Of a DNA stretch of 64,000 nucleotides, positions 12,495 to 21,811 are shown one piece after another. The notes under the pieces are model-generated. The model was not told the DNA's origin and ran no database searches. It saw only the letters and a list, made by a program, of their open reading frames with translations. The stretch spans positions 20,374,288-20,438,287 of the forward strand of contig CAMZMU010000096.1 in the NCBI GenBank assembly GCA_947311845.1. The letters are read 5' to 3'. The position numbers were made by a program, and so were the translations under genes. The stretch is from Poa pratensis. Lineage: Eukaryota > Streptophyta > Magnoliopsida > Poales > Poaceae. The first letter of the stretch is position 1. Each line of letters begins with the position of its first letter.

Positions 12495-12650
12495 TAGAAT
12501 ACGTGTGTCTCACGTATAGATAGTTTAGGCAGGTGCAAATATTTAGGACTCTAACCATATCTGTTGTAATCATTGTATCGATCTCCTGTTTAATATATAT
12601 GAGACGGATACCACGCCATAGTGCGTTGAGTATCGTTCCTCCCAAACGCA
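12492..12650 (+). repeat. Probable Copia 3' LTR, about 159 bp
   Basis: It starts TGATAGAATACG right after a purine-rich tract and overlaps the pol stop codon, as usual for a Copia 3' LTR. It ends with CA at 12650. The end is a best guess, because the 5' LTR needed for comparison is missing. Confidence 0.55.
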
Positions 12651-12937
12651 TCTAGCCTCGTCGGTTTACAACGCGTACATTCAGTCCTGCTTGGGGAAAG
12701 ATAATCTGTCTAAAAGTCATAGATACCTTCTTTTTCTAACGACAAGGTTGATTTGTACGTAGAGACAAATATCAAATGGGTTGTACTATCTTACGTGTAC
12801 CAAATATATAATGCGTTACACCCACTTAATTAAGACTATGCGAGTCTAATTGAATGTTTTTTTTTTTGCGGGGGAGTCTAATTGAATGTTGAATATGGGA
12901 CTTAACAGTTTTTATTAGGATTGTTTTAAAATACGTA

Positions 12938-13118
12938 CTCCCTCTGTCCGGAAAAGGATGTCAGTAAAATGAATGTATGTAGGGTAAGAGTTGGTAAAAT
13001 CCACTAAAAGTTGGGAAAGATCATCTGTCTAAAATGAATGTCAGTATAATGCGTTACACCAACTAAAATTTGTCTAAATACATCCACTTTAACGACATCC
13101 TTTTCCGGACGGAGGGAG
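12938..13118. mobile_element. Stowaway MITE
   Basis: The ends CTCCCTCTGTCCGGAAAAGG and CCTTTTCCGGACGGAGGGAG are inverted repeats; TA precedes the left end and CA follows the right end (one changed base in the duplication). It is 181 bp and non-coding. Confidence 0.85.
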
Positions 13119-13504
13119 CACAATATCTAGGGTAAGAGTTGGTAAACACCCCCGCCCCCTCTCTCTCTTTTTATTATAGAGCAATTTTCAGATCGTAGGA
13201 AATATTGCTATTATGAAACTACATTCTAAGATGCATGTAATGATATTAATTTATTTTTGTAAATATATTATATTAATCAAGAGTTAATAAGATAATGTGA
13301 TCACAACAGTTGAATTAGAATGTAGTTTCATAATATACTAATCGACATTGAATTAGTATATTATGAAAATACATTCTAAGATGCATCTAATGATATTAAT
13401 TTATTTTTGTAAATATTGCTATTTTTTGTCTAAAGTTAGATCAAACTTAACAAAGTTTGACTTAGAAAAAAAGATAAAAGTACACTCTTCTTCGGAAAGT
13501 GCTT

Positions 13505-13883
13505 TGTGCACCCGAGCTCCGGGGCTCCTGCTACTTAAAAAAATCGAAAAATAAATTTATTTTTTTCAAAAAAATCTGAAAAAATCACGCACGTTCTCAA
13601 TGATGTATACTACATGCGTGCAAAATCTCAATGCATAATCATTTATATTATAGTTTAAACAAAAAGAGAAAATGAGGAGATTTGAAATTATGCATTGTTA
13701 ACTATAATAAGATCTGTAAATTTATCATTTTTGTGTAGGTCGAATATATAGTATTTTGCATTTTGATTTTGCACGTCTACAGGGTACATCATCGAGAACA
13801 TGATTTTTTCAGATTTTTTTGAAACATTTAAATTTATTTTTCGAATCTTTAAAGTGGCAGGAGCACTGGACCTCGGGTGCAAG
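13505..13883. mobile_element. Fold-back (long inverted repeat) MITE
   Basis: The left arm, starting TGCACCCGAGCTCCGGGGCT, and the reverse complement of the right arm, starting TGCACCCGAGGTCCAGTGCT, stay similar for well over 100 bases, including a shared TTTTTCAAAAAAATCTGAAA segment. The whole unit can fold into one long hairpin. It has no coding capacity. The boundaries are approximate and I could not identify a target-site duplication. Confidence 0.7.
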
Positions 13884-14042
13884 AAATCTCTACTCACTTT
13901 TCTTTTGACAACAAGTTAGAAGTACACGTTTCTTTTTTGAGATGAGTTAACTTAGAAAGTTAGAAACAGGTTTGAGTATGCGCTTATGGTTGGAGGTTTT
14001 TTGTTGTTGAGCAGAACCCACCTTTATTCATTCAACCACATA

Positions 14043-14165
14043 CTCCCTCAGTTCCAAATTACTTGACTCACATTTGTCAAAATATGAATGTATCTAGACA
14101 TTAAGCAAGTACAGATACATCCGTATTTAGACAAATGCAAGTCAACTAATTTGGAACGGAGTGAG
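14043..14165. mobile_element. Stowaway-like MITE
   Basis: CTCCCTCAGTTCCAAATTA pairs with TAATTTGGAACGGAGTGAG, flanked by TA on both sides (14041-14042 and 14166-14167). It is 123 bp and non-coding. Confidence 0.88.
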
Positions 14166-14415
14166 TAAGTCTCTACAAACACCATCAGGTGGGCTATTGT
14201 GGCCGGAGATGATAACTTGGTTAATTAGTCAACAGCCCAACCCAACAGCCGATGTGCACACCAAATATGCAGATGAAAAAGAATACAGATGCAAATCGAT
14301 CACTGATCTGATCTAGTCTCTCATGCGGGGCTGCGTCCCGGCGCCAGGGCACTGCCACTGCGCCGCTGCCGCCGGTTGCCATCCACACTCGCCGCTGCCA
14401 CTACTAGAAAAATGA

Positions 14416-14606
14416 CCTCTAGTCGCGGTTCCAGAGGACCTTTAGTCGCGGTTGGGCAACCGCGACTAGGCTGGCGGGACTAAAGCCCCCATCCTTTAGT
14501 CGCGGCGGATTCCGAACCGCGACTAGAGGTCCCTCCACGTGGGCTTTAGGGGGACGTGGGGTGTTGGGACCTTTGGTCCCGGTTGGTAGCACCAACCGGG
14601 ACCAAA
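14416..14606. repeat. Left sub-terminal palindrome array of the large CACTA
   Basis: It has repeated inverted units such as AGTCGCGGTTGGGCAACCGCGACT and one variant GGTCCCGGTTGG...CCAACCGGGACC (about 14570-14606). Arrays of this sort are the binding sites of CACTA transposition proteins in characterised elements. Confidence 0.8.
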
Positions 14607-14690
14607 GGGTTTTGGTTTTTTTTTTCTTTTTCGATTTAATTGCAGGGTTTAGGGTTTATATATGCCGGGGTTTGGTTATAGCTAGGTTCC

Positions 14691-14812
14691 CGTGTCCCGT
14701 GGTAACGGTAACCCTTCCCGTTGCGATGACGGTTACGGTGACGGTAACCGTTACGGTAACCGTGACGGTTACCGTTACGGTAACCGTAACGTTTTCGATG
14801 TCGTAACCGTTC
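14691..14812. repeat. Palindromic hexanucleotide array (GGTAAC / GTTACG)
   Basis: Runs of ACGGTAACCGTTACGGTAAC and its complement alternate so that almost every 12 bases is self-complementary. The array lies just beyond the stop of the second CACTA gene. A short related block (ACCGTTACGGTACCCGTCAC) sits at about 18738-18775, close to the start codon of the same gene. Translated ORFs through it (Thr-Val repeats) are artefacts. Confidence 0.75.
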
Positions 14813-14945
14813 CCGTGTCGTATGAAGTCGATGCACATATTTATAACACATACAATTAAATTAAGTAATACTTGAAGATCGTAGACAAGAGTTCGTTGAT
14901 GCGCCAAGAGTTATCGTAGTACAAGAGTTGAAGCAAAACAACAAG

Positions 14946-17900
14946 TTACTTTAACGATTTCATGCTTTCAGCATCGTAGTACTCTCCTTTCTCCTGTAAG
15001 GCCTCTGAAAGGTAAAATCCCGCCAATTCCTCTCCAATTGCTCTGAAGCGGTGGTCGAGTGGTAGCCTCTCGCGCTTTTTTGCCAACTCTGCATCCTTTC
15101 TCATATTCCATTTCTCGGTGACTAATACATATATATACTCGCAAACGAAGAATCCACAGTACTCAGTTCCTTTGGTTGCTCCATGCAAGACTATACAAGA
15201 ATAGATTTCAGTCAATAATAATGAAGTATGCATGAGAAATGTTGTGTGGACGAAGAGGTAGCAGTACTTACTTGGTTTAACTTCCAATCCAGCTTTTGGC
15301 GCCACCCACCTTCAGGATCTTCCGCTCGAAACCTTTCCCAAACTCTGCCCGACAAAGAACATTCACAAATGAGTTATTCGTTAATGACTTGACATCAAGA
15401 TATGAATGACAGAGGCGGTAAGAAATGAATGTACCTTGCTAGTAAGTCGAAACAACTCCTGTAAGTGTCAGGATGATACCTCAATGAGTCAAGTGAATGA
15501 ATAAGTCCTTCGTGATGTCTAATGACAAGAAGAATCCAGTGGTAGCTGGGCACAGTCATGCATAACTCATCAGTTAAACTTAACATCGGGTGAGCAAATT
15601 AGAATGTGTAGAAGACACTAAAACTTACCGGAAGTGGTAAGGCCAATATATAGTTCTTTTGTCGCGGTATCGCTTGAACACCCTTAGCAAATCATCCGGT
15701 GTGTTCTTGTTATACAAGGGATTTATTATGGTTTCTTCGTTATATTTATCCGGGTCAATGAACCCAATGTCATGCTGGTTCAGCTTTTTGAGCTCGAGCA
15801 TCTTCAATCTGCATAATATAGCACACAAAAGATTAAAGTGAGAATAATTACAAACAATGAACGAGACTAGGTAAAGACTTAAATAAATCACTTACAGGCA
15901 ATAGGAACTCATGATAGATTTGTCGAGTGCCCGCAGATTGTATAGCTGAAAAAGTTCGCTAAACGTAACAGTGTGATTGTAGTCTTCTAAGAAGTGCTCA
16001 TCGTCTTCCCTACATTTCAGAACGATAGCAGATGTCTTCTTTGCATTTTTCATGTACCATTGATGCAGAGTACGCATTTTTGTTGGAAGGCCCCTGATTT
16101 GCACCAAAGCTTTCCCCGGAACGAAGTTTCTTACTGGAGGAGCTGGTGGTGCAGTCTCAAAATTCAATCTCGAAGCATATTCATCTATAGGCATTTGCGC
16201 TTCGGCGGCAAGACGACGGATTACCTCTATGTCAAACACCATCGGCTCTTTAGGGTCAGATTGTACTGGTTGTTTTCCGCGCTGGGGAACTCGACTATCT
16301 TTGTTCGTCGGCGGCGGGACAATTAGCGGGGGGACAGAACGTACGGGTTGTTCTCCGAGCTGGGGAACTTGTTTACCTATCTTCGGCGGCGGTGGGACCG
16401 ATGGTGCTGCTTTTGTAGCTTCCTTCGCCGGCGGGACCGATGGTGCTGCTTGTTTTTCGTTTGCCGCCGGCGGCGGGACTGACTCTGCGTCTTGTTCACC
16501 TTTCTTCGGCGCCTCCGCCGCCGTCACCTCGTCATATGACTTCTGAATAGAACGGACATAGTCAGATGGCGGCTTCTCTGGAGGGACATATAAGTTGTCA
16601 ATGACTTTATGACAAGCCGCTGCAGTATAGCCCTCGGTAAATGTTGGCGGCGGCACTTTCGGTGCGAACAATGATTTATTATGCTCCTCGATGGCTGCTT
16701 CGTTTTGGTCAAGAGTCTTCTGCCAAGGTTGCCTCAGATCAGGCGTTGTGGCCCTTTTAGCAGGTCGCCTCTTGACCGGGGAAGACGCGCGCCTTCTCCG
16801 TTTAAGCGGTACGGACACTTCCGGTGGGGGGTTCCGTACCGGAGATGGAGATGGAGATGGACTTTGCTGACTGAGATGGTCCTCTAGATTATTTTCCGGT
16901 GTGGGGTCCCTGTCACGCGGTGCCGGAGATGGATGTGTCTCATCGATACCCCGGCAGGGTGGGCTTTGCTGAGTCGGTGGCTTTGAGAACTTGATGTATT
17001 TCTTGTTCCACTGGACGAAACCACCCTTGACATCGCACAATGCCTCCTCACCGTTACCTCCAGGAATCTCAAGAGCCAATGATTCCGATCCCGGCACAAT
17101 TTCATCCACCCCGACAACAGCATAGCCAGGATGAATGACACCATTATGGTAGCTTGCTGTGTCGACAATCGGTAAAGCATAGCCGACCGCCACCTTCATG
17201 GATATGTTGCTCACAGGCGTATGTAGCTCACATGGTGTCGGTTCCGTGATATCATCCACGGGGTAGCGAGCATCGAGTTCTAGTTGCGTGGAACCCACGC
17301 TGCTTCTAAGCTGAGATCGAGCATCCACGACTTCAGGATCTTGGGGCTGCTGCACCTGGCGTTCATTAATGAGTTGCTTCATCTGGCGTTCCAAATTCGC
17401 TATCCGCTCTTCACCCTGCTTCTTCTTTCTTGCACGGCTTCTATAAGTGTCAGCGTGCTGCGGATACTGTTTTTTCAAGGTGGCACCGCCGGGTAAGCCT
17501 CGTAAACGTCCCCAGTGTTCAGGTTTCCCTAGGGCCCGTGCCAGCTCGTCTTCCTCTCTATAGGGTTCCCACGTACCCGCTAGAACTTCCTTTATTGCAT
17601 CTTCAATTTTTGGGACCATGGCTACTACTGTTGCCTTGTATTTTTCAACCCTCGGGACAATCTTCCCTTCCTCGTTCAACGTTGCGCCATGCGCGAACAA
17701 CCAGAATTTGGACCTTTCGGGCCAGCTGTATGTCTGTGGAGTGAAACCTGCAGCCACGAGTTTATCTTCCATGGCTAGCCACTTAGGAATGGCTGACCTG
17801 TAGCCACCTGGCCCCAAGTTATGGTGGTGTGTCTTACTCGCAGCATTTAGCTTATTTTTTTCCGATCGGGCCACAGCCGCAGCCGAGGTCTTATACGCCT

Positions 17901-18681
17901 TAAAGGCTTCCCAGTGATCTCTTAGCTTCACCAGTTTTTTTTGACTGAAATCTGGATCAACCTTTTCATATTTTGCCCATAATGTTTGCTTATATTTCCG
18001 AAAGGCGTCGGCCATCTTGGAGAGAGTCCAGTGCTTGAGTTTCAACTTCAAGGCGGGCTCAATACCATCCGGGAGGTTAAAATGCTGCAAGAGTGTGTCA
18101 AAGCAGAAATCTTTATAATGCTGGTGGACATAGCAAGGGTCATCCTCGGCAACGCCTGCTGGCTTAAGCCATTCTGCTATGGAGATCGGGACCTCGTCCC
18201 TAACAATAACTCCAGCTTGACTAATATATTTTCTGCGGTTCTCTATCGGTTCCACCGGATCGCCATCTACATCAATTTTATAGATTGGTAACTTTGCATC
18301 TTCGCTAGTCATTCTTTTCGCTGGGCCTCGAGGAGCTTGATTCTTAGCCTTTTTATGCAAGGTGGACGCCTAAAGTAAGAAATATAATGCGTTAATAAGT
18401 GCAATACAAATCAGTTAATGCATTTTGTGTTCAAGCAAATATAGAATTCATATATAAACCTCGAGGTGGAGGGTGTTCGAGGTGGAGGCTGTTATTTCTT
18501 CTTCCTCTAAAATACCCTCACCAGACGGGTTTAAAAATTGTGATGCAAATTGCTCAAAATCTTCGTTTCGATCGTCGGCGGCGCCTTCTCCACCGGCAGC
18601 ATTTGCATCGCGATGCTCAAAAATATCCTGCATGAATAAGTTTTCTCCTTCCTCGTCTCGCACAATTAAAGGGTCATCCAT
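14946..18681 (-). CDS. Second CACTA gene (TnpA-like region plus Ulp1/C48-like C-terminus), about six exons
   Basis: On the minus strand the exons are about 18681-18460, 18369-15896, 15808-15629, 15545-15435, 15344-15272 and 15190-14946. Exon 1 encodes an acidic N-terminus (MDDPLIVRDEEGENLFMQDI). Exon 2 (about 820 residues) holds the conserved plant transposase-associated region (LKLKLKHWTLSKMADAFRKY ... LVKLRDHWEAFKAYKTS), a coiled coil and a long Pro/Ser-rich stretch (about residues 430-700 of the exon). The last exons show a C48/Ulp1-like fold: DIGFIDP, YHWILLVI, HSLDSL, then GTEYCGFFVCEYI with the likely catalytic Cys. Exon joins are GT-AG except the fifth: the sequence there is CCAAGTAAGT, and a GT donor gives the wrong phase for exon 6, suggesting a one-base loss. 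The function of such proteins in transposition is not established. Confidence 0.75.
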
Positions 18682-18720
18682 AGCTGAATGTTCCTACACT
18701 CAATAAATTTGCATAATTAG

Positions 18721-19290
18721 TATTCAAACTTAGCAACCGTTACGGTACCCGTCACGGCAACCGTTGCCGTGACGGCAAATTTTCAAACTTAGCAAATTTA
18801 CAACTTAGCAATACTAACTTAGCAAATTTACATATTGACATATTTACACATAGTAATATTCACATATTCAAATTTTCTAAACAACTTCAAACATAGAAAA
18901 TCAACTATAATGACAATTCACATAGCTCTAATAACCTAACTATAATGAAAAAAGGAAAAAACTTAACTAAACAAAATTTACATAATACCTATAATTTACA
19001 ACCTAACTATATTAATCTAACTAAAATGAACTATATATTGCTAACACAGTAACTCTCCCACTGTATGTCATTGCTAACACAAAATTGCTAACACAAAATT
19101 GCATCTATTTTGCATCTATTTTTCCTAACACATTGCAATTAACCTAGTTCTAACACATTGCTAAAAAATTGATCAAAAGTTCTAACACATCTATTTTTTC
19201 TAACACATCTATTTGATAAAATTGCATCTAGTTCTAACACTAGATAATAATTAACCTAAATATGCAAAAAAAAAGATAAGAAAAACTAAC
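18721..19290. other. AT-rich spacer inside the CACTA
   Basis: Non-coding AT-rich sequence with repeated CTAACAC and CTTAGCAA motifs, probably the 5' flank of the second gene. Nothing else is recognised. Confidence 0.5.
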
Positions 19291-19299
19291 CTCCAAAAT

Positions 19300-19670
19300 G
19301 GCGATCGAGCAGCACCACGGCGGCGGAGGCGGGACGGGACGGCGGCGGCAGGGCGCCCAGGGCAGGGGACGGGACGGCGGCGGCGCCGGTGGTGGTGCTC
19401 GAGGCCGAGGGAGGCAGGCCCAGGGCGGCCGGCGTCCAGGGCAGGGGACGGGACACGGCGGCGGCGGCAGGGCGCCCTGGGCGGCGTCGTCGTCGCGCGG
19501 GAGACGGCCGGCGACGCAACGGAGGGCGGGGGCGCAGCAGCGGCCGGAAGGCGGGGCAGCACGACTGGGAGGGGCAGCACGACGGGGAGCCCGGAGGCGG
19601 TTCAATTCGTCGATTTGGGGGGAGTTTGCAAAAAAATTCGCAAACTCCCCCACTAAACGGCGCGGAATCG
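19300..19670. other. GC-rich block, ORFs in several frames, no gene called
   Basis: The sequence is about three-quarters G+C and open in several overlapping frames on both strands, which is what composition alone predicts. It ends in a 12-bp-stem hairpin at 19618-19651. It may be a captured host first exon, but I see no recognisable protein. Confidence 0.4.
19618..19651. repeat. Inverted repeat, 12-bp stem, 10-base loop
   Basis: GGGGGAGTTTGC and GCAAACTCCCCC flank an A/T loop. It lies at the edge of the internal sub-terminal-type palindromes. No terminator role is implied in a plant context. Confidence 0.75.
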
Positions 19671-19832
19671 ACCTCTAGTCACGGTTGCTGGCTGCAACCG
19701 CGACTAAAGGGTCTTTAGTCGCGGTTGCAGCCAGCAACCGCGACTAGAGGTCGACCTGGGCCGCCAAAATTCTGGCGCCAAGCCCAGGGGGACCTCTAGT
19801 CGCGGTTGCTGGCTGCAACCGCGACTAAAGGG
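19671..19832. repeat. Internal copy of CACTA sub-terminal palindromes
   Basis: Three AGTCGCGGTTGC...GCAACCGCGACT units like those at the element's ends lie in its middle. They run into CGACTAAAGGGCTTTTCTAT at 19823-19842. That resembles the last bases of a CACTA right end (...AAAGG...CTTTTCTACTAGTG) with the final bases missing. Confidence 0.7.
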
Positions 19833-20277
19833 CTTTTCTATTTTTTTTTTCTATTTTCTTTTCTTGTATTTGTTTTCATTTATGTACTTAGATTTTAATT
19901 CTTTTATATACTTAGATTTGTTTTCCTATTTTTCCTAGAAACTAGTACACTTAAAAGGACTCCATGGCAAAGGGTTTATTTTTTTGAGTATTTTTTCTCT
20001 TTTTCTCATTTCTTTTCAAAAAATGGTCAAAATGGAGAGCATGGCTATTCATCTAAGGTGGTCGAATTTCCAAAAACTATGGATGGTTCTATGTTGTAAC
20101 CACTACTTGTGTACCCTAAAATTATTTTTGTAACAATTTTAGAGCAAACTATCACATATTTGTAAGATGAATGTTTGGTGTTGTAAAATGCAGAAGAAAG
20201 CAGATAAAAATTATTAATTCATTTATCTTAATGCATTACATAAAAGGTTTAATACATTATTACACATGATACAACGT

Positions 20278-20315
20278 CTCACAAGCGCTTGAAAGAAACA
20301 CACCCCTGATCCAAC
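20278..20315. repeat. Left arm of a 38-bp inverted repeat (partner 21089-21126)
   Basis: CTCACAAGCGCTTGAAAGAA continuing to CCTGATCCAAC is repeated, with a few mismatches, in inverse at 21089-21126. A second, similar copy lies at about 21060-21097. The two arms enclose the accessory ORF at 20368-20858. Confidence 0.65.
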
Positions 20316-20367
20316 ATCACCAACATTATTCTACATAAACGGACTTGCTGGCTCGAAGGCCGTAGGA

Positions 20368-20858
20368 TTAGGGGGAACGGCGGGAGGAGCCAGCCCCGTG
20401 GGCGGCCGCCCGGTTCTCGCGCGCACGTTTGCGGCGGAGGGCAAGATCCATGGAGGATGAGTCTTTCAGCGCCCAATCCAGATCGGAAGCCTCCTTCGCC
20501 TTGAGCTGGTAGGAAGTCTTGGCTCGCTGGACAGGGTAGTCGCGGATAGACTGGAAGGAGGCTTCCATGGCCTTCTGTATCTGCAACCCACAACCTTCTT
20601 CCCGTCGTCGCTCCAGTCGAAGTCGTCGTCCTCCTCCTCCTCCGCGGGAGGAGCGGCGGCGCCTGGTGGAGGTGCAGCGCCGCCAGGTGGAGGTGCGGCG
20701 GCACCTGGTGGAGCAGGAGGCCGGTAGCTGGGCATTCCTCTCCACGCCGGGCTCGTGGGCATACGGCGGGATAGACTCCCGCGGTTGCGCCCAAGCGCGC
20801 TCTGCCGAGCACGCTCGACCTCGTCCAGAAGGCGCTGCGGCGGGCGTGGCGGATCCAT
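20368..20858 (-). pseudogene. Small accessory ORF of the CACTA, unknown function, frameshifted
   Basis: The ATG at 20858 (MDPPRPPQRLLDEVERARQS) lies about 70 bases downstream of a TATA-like TTTATATATTG (about 20930, minus strand). Residues 1-90 are Pro/Ala-rich (PPGAAAPPPGGAAPPPG) followed by an acidic stretch (AEEEEDDDFDWSDDG). The continuing open sequence, with a patterned MEASFQSIRDYPVQ ... ASDLDWALKDSSSMDLAL region and a basic tail, is in a different frame. A shift of reading frame at about 20590 therefore breaks the gene, unless an unrecognised splice rescues it. I do not recognise a domain. Its own TATA box and the enclosing inverted repeats suggest a separately transcribed accessory gene. 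Confidence 0.5.
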
Positions 20859-21002
20859 CTCGTGGAGACGATGCGTTCGTGGCTAGGAATGGTGGATTAG
20901 GGTTTACCCCGTCGGCGACAATATATAAAGACCTCCAGGGCAGCGCTGGGGGAGGACACGTGCCCAGGGAAGCGCTGGGGGAGGACACGTGTCGTGACCG
21001 CA

Positions 21003-21230
21003 AAGCCCGTCTTTAGTCCCGGTTGGTGTTACCAACCGGGACTAAAGAAGCACACGGATCGTGTGTTTCTTTCGAGCGCTTGTGAGCCGTTGGATCAGGG
21101 GTGTGTTTCTTTTGAGGGATTGTGAGCTGTTGGATCAGCAGTATCACGACCACTTCGTGAGCCACATGACCCGGTTGGTGTTACCAACCGGGACTAAAGA
21201 AGCACACGTACCCTATATATAGCCGCCCTC
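21003..21230. repeat. AGTCCCGGTTGG palindromes upstream of accessory ORF
   Basis: Two units of TAGTCCCGGTTGGTGTTACC...ACCGGGACTAAAG sit at about 21012-21046 and 21168-21200, each followed by AAGCACACG. They resemble the sub-terminal arrays but in the CCCGG variant. Confidence 0.6.
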
Positions 21231-21251
21231 CTCAGACAGGTTACTCACTCA

Positions 21252-21594
21252 CACAAAACATTCCAGCGTCACTCGGAGAGGCATCTTTGGGCAACCAGCG
21301 GCAAGACGTCTCTGATGACCTGCGACCGTTCCAAACGGTTGCAGATCATCAGAGATGTGTTGCCGGACGGTTGTAGATCATCAGAGACGTCTTGCCGCTG
21401 CTTGGATCGAAGTGGCGCTCAAACACAAAACATTCCAGCGTCACTCGGAGAGGCATCTTTGGGCAACCAGTGGCAAGACGTCTCTGATGACCTGCGACCG
21501 TTCCAAACGGTTGCAGATCATCAGAGACGTCTTGCCGGACGGTTGTAGATCATCAGAGACGTCTTACCGCTGCTTGGATCGAAGTGGCGCTCAA
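21252..21594. repeat. 172-bp tandem duplication containing near-palindromes
   Basis: Two adjacent copies begin at 21251-21252 and 21423-21424 (ACAAAACATTCCAGCGTCAC). Each contains an almost perfect dyad of about 58 bases, CAAGACGTCTCTGATGACCT ... AGATCATCAGAGAYGTSTTG, centred near 21331 and 21503, then a further single arm. The copies differ at only a few bases. They sit between the tnp2 gene and the accessory ORF promoter. Confidence 0.85.
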
Positions 21595-21811
21595 ACTCAC
21601 GAGCCACCGTCGGGCTGTATGCAGGGGGAACTGTGTTTGGACGGTCGAAGCTGAGGTTTGAGAGGTTCCCACGGGAGGTGTGGGAGCCGACAACCACCTA
21701 CCACGCGTGTTTCACCGGTCGTCATGCAATTAATTAACAGAAAACAAAAAAGAAAACTCACAAAGGTTTAATACATTATTACACATCACCAACAACATCC
21801 CTATGTATTGT

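Larger units (their letters stand above)
10058..12650 (+). mobile_element. 5'-truncated Copia (Ty1) LTR retrotransposon
   Basis: The remnant starts inside the integrase coding region and continues through reverse transcriptase and RNase H to a polypurine tract (GAGGGAGG just before 12492) and a probable short 3' LTR (12492-12650). The 5' LTR, gag, protease and most of integrase are missing. The left boundary lies next to a fragment of GDSL upstream sequence, so a deletion or rearrangement removed the front half. No target-site duplication can be tested. Confidence 0.85.
12651..14395. other. Intergenic stretch with several MITEs
   Basis: No gene is seen. It holds two Stowaway elements, a fold-back element (listed separately) and AT-rich DNA. 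At 14320-14398 it becomes GC-rich, and that GC-rich stretch resumes across the large CACTA at 30397. Confidence 0.5.

Noticed and set aside
14561..14907. ORFs with long Thr-Val or Gly-Tyr-Arg-Asn repeats
   Set aside because: Translation of the hexanucleotide array in several frames; not a gene.
19240..19718. Four overlapping Pro/Ala/Arg-rich ORFs
   Set aside because: GC-rich block open on both strands at once; no conserved segment.
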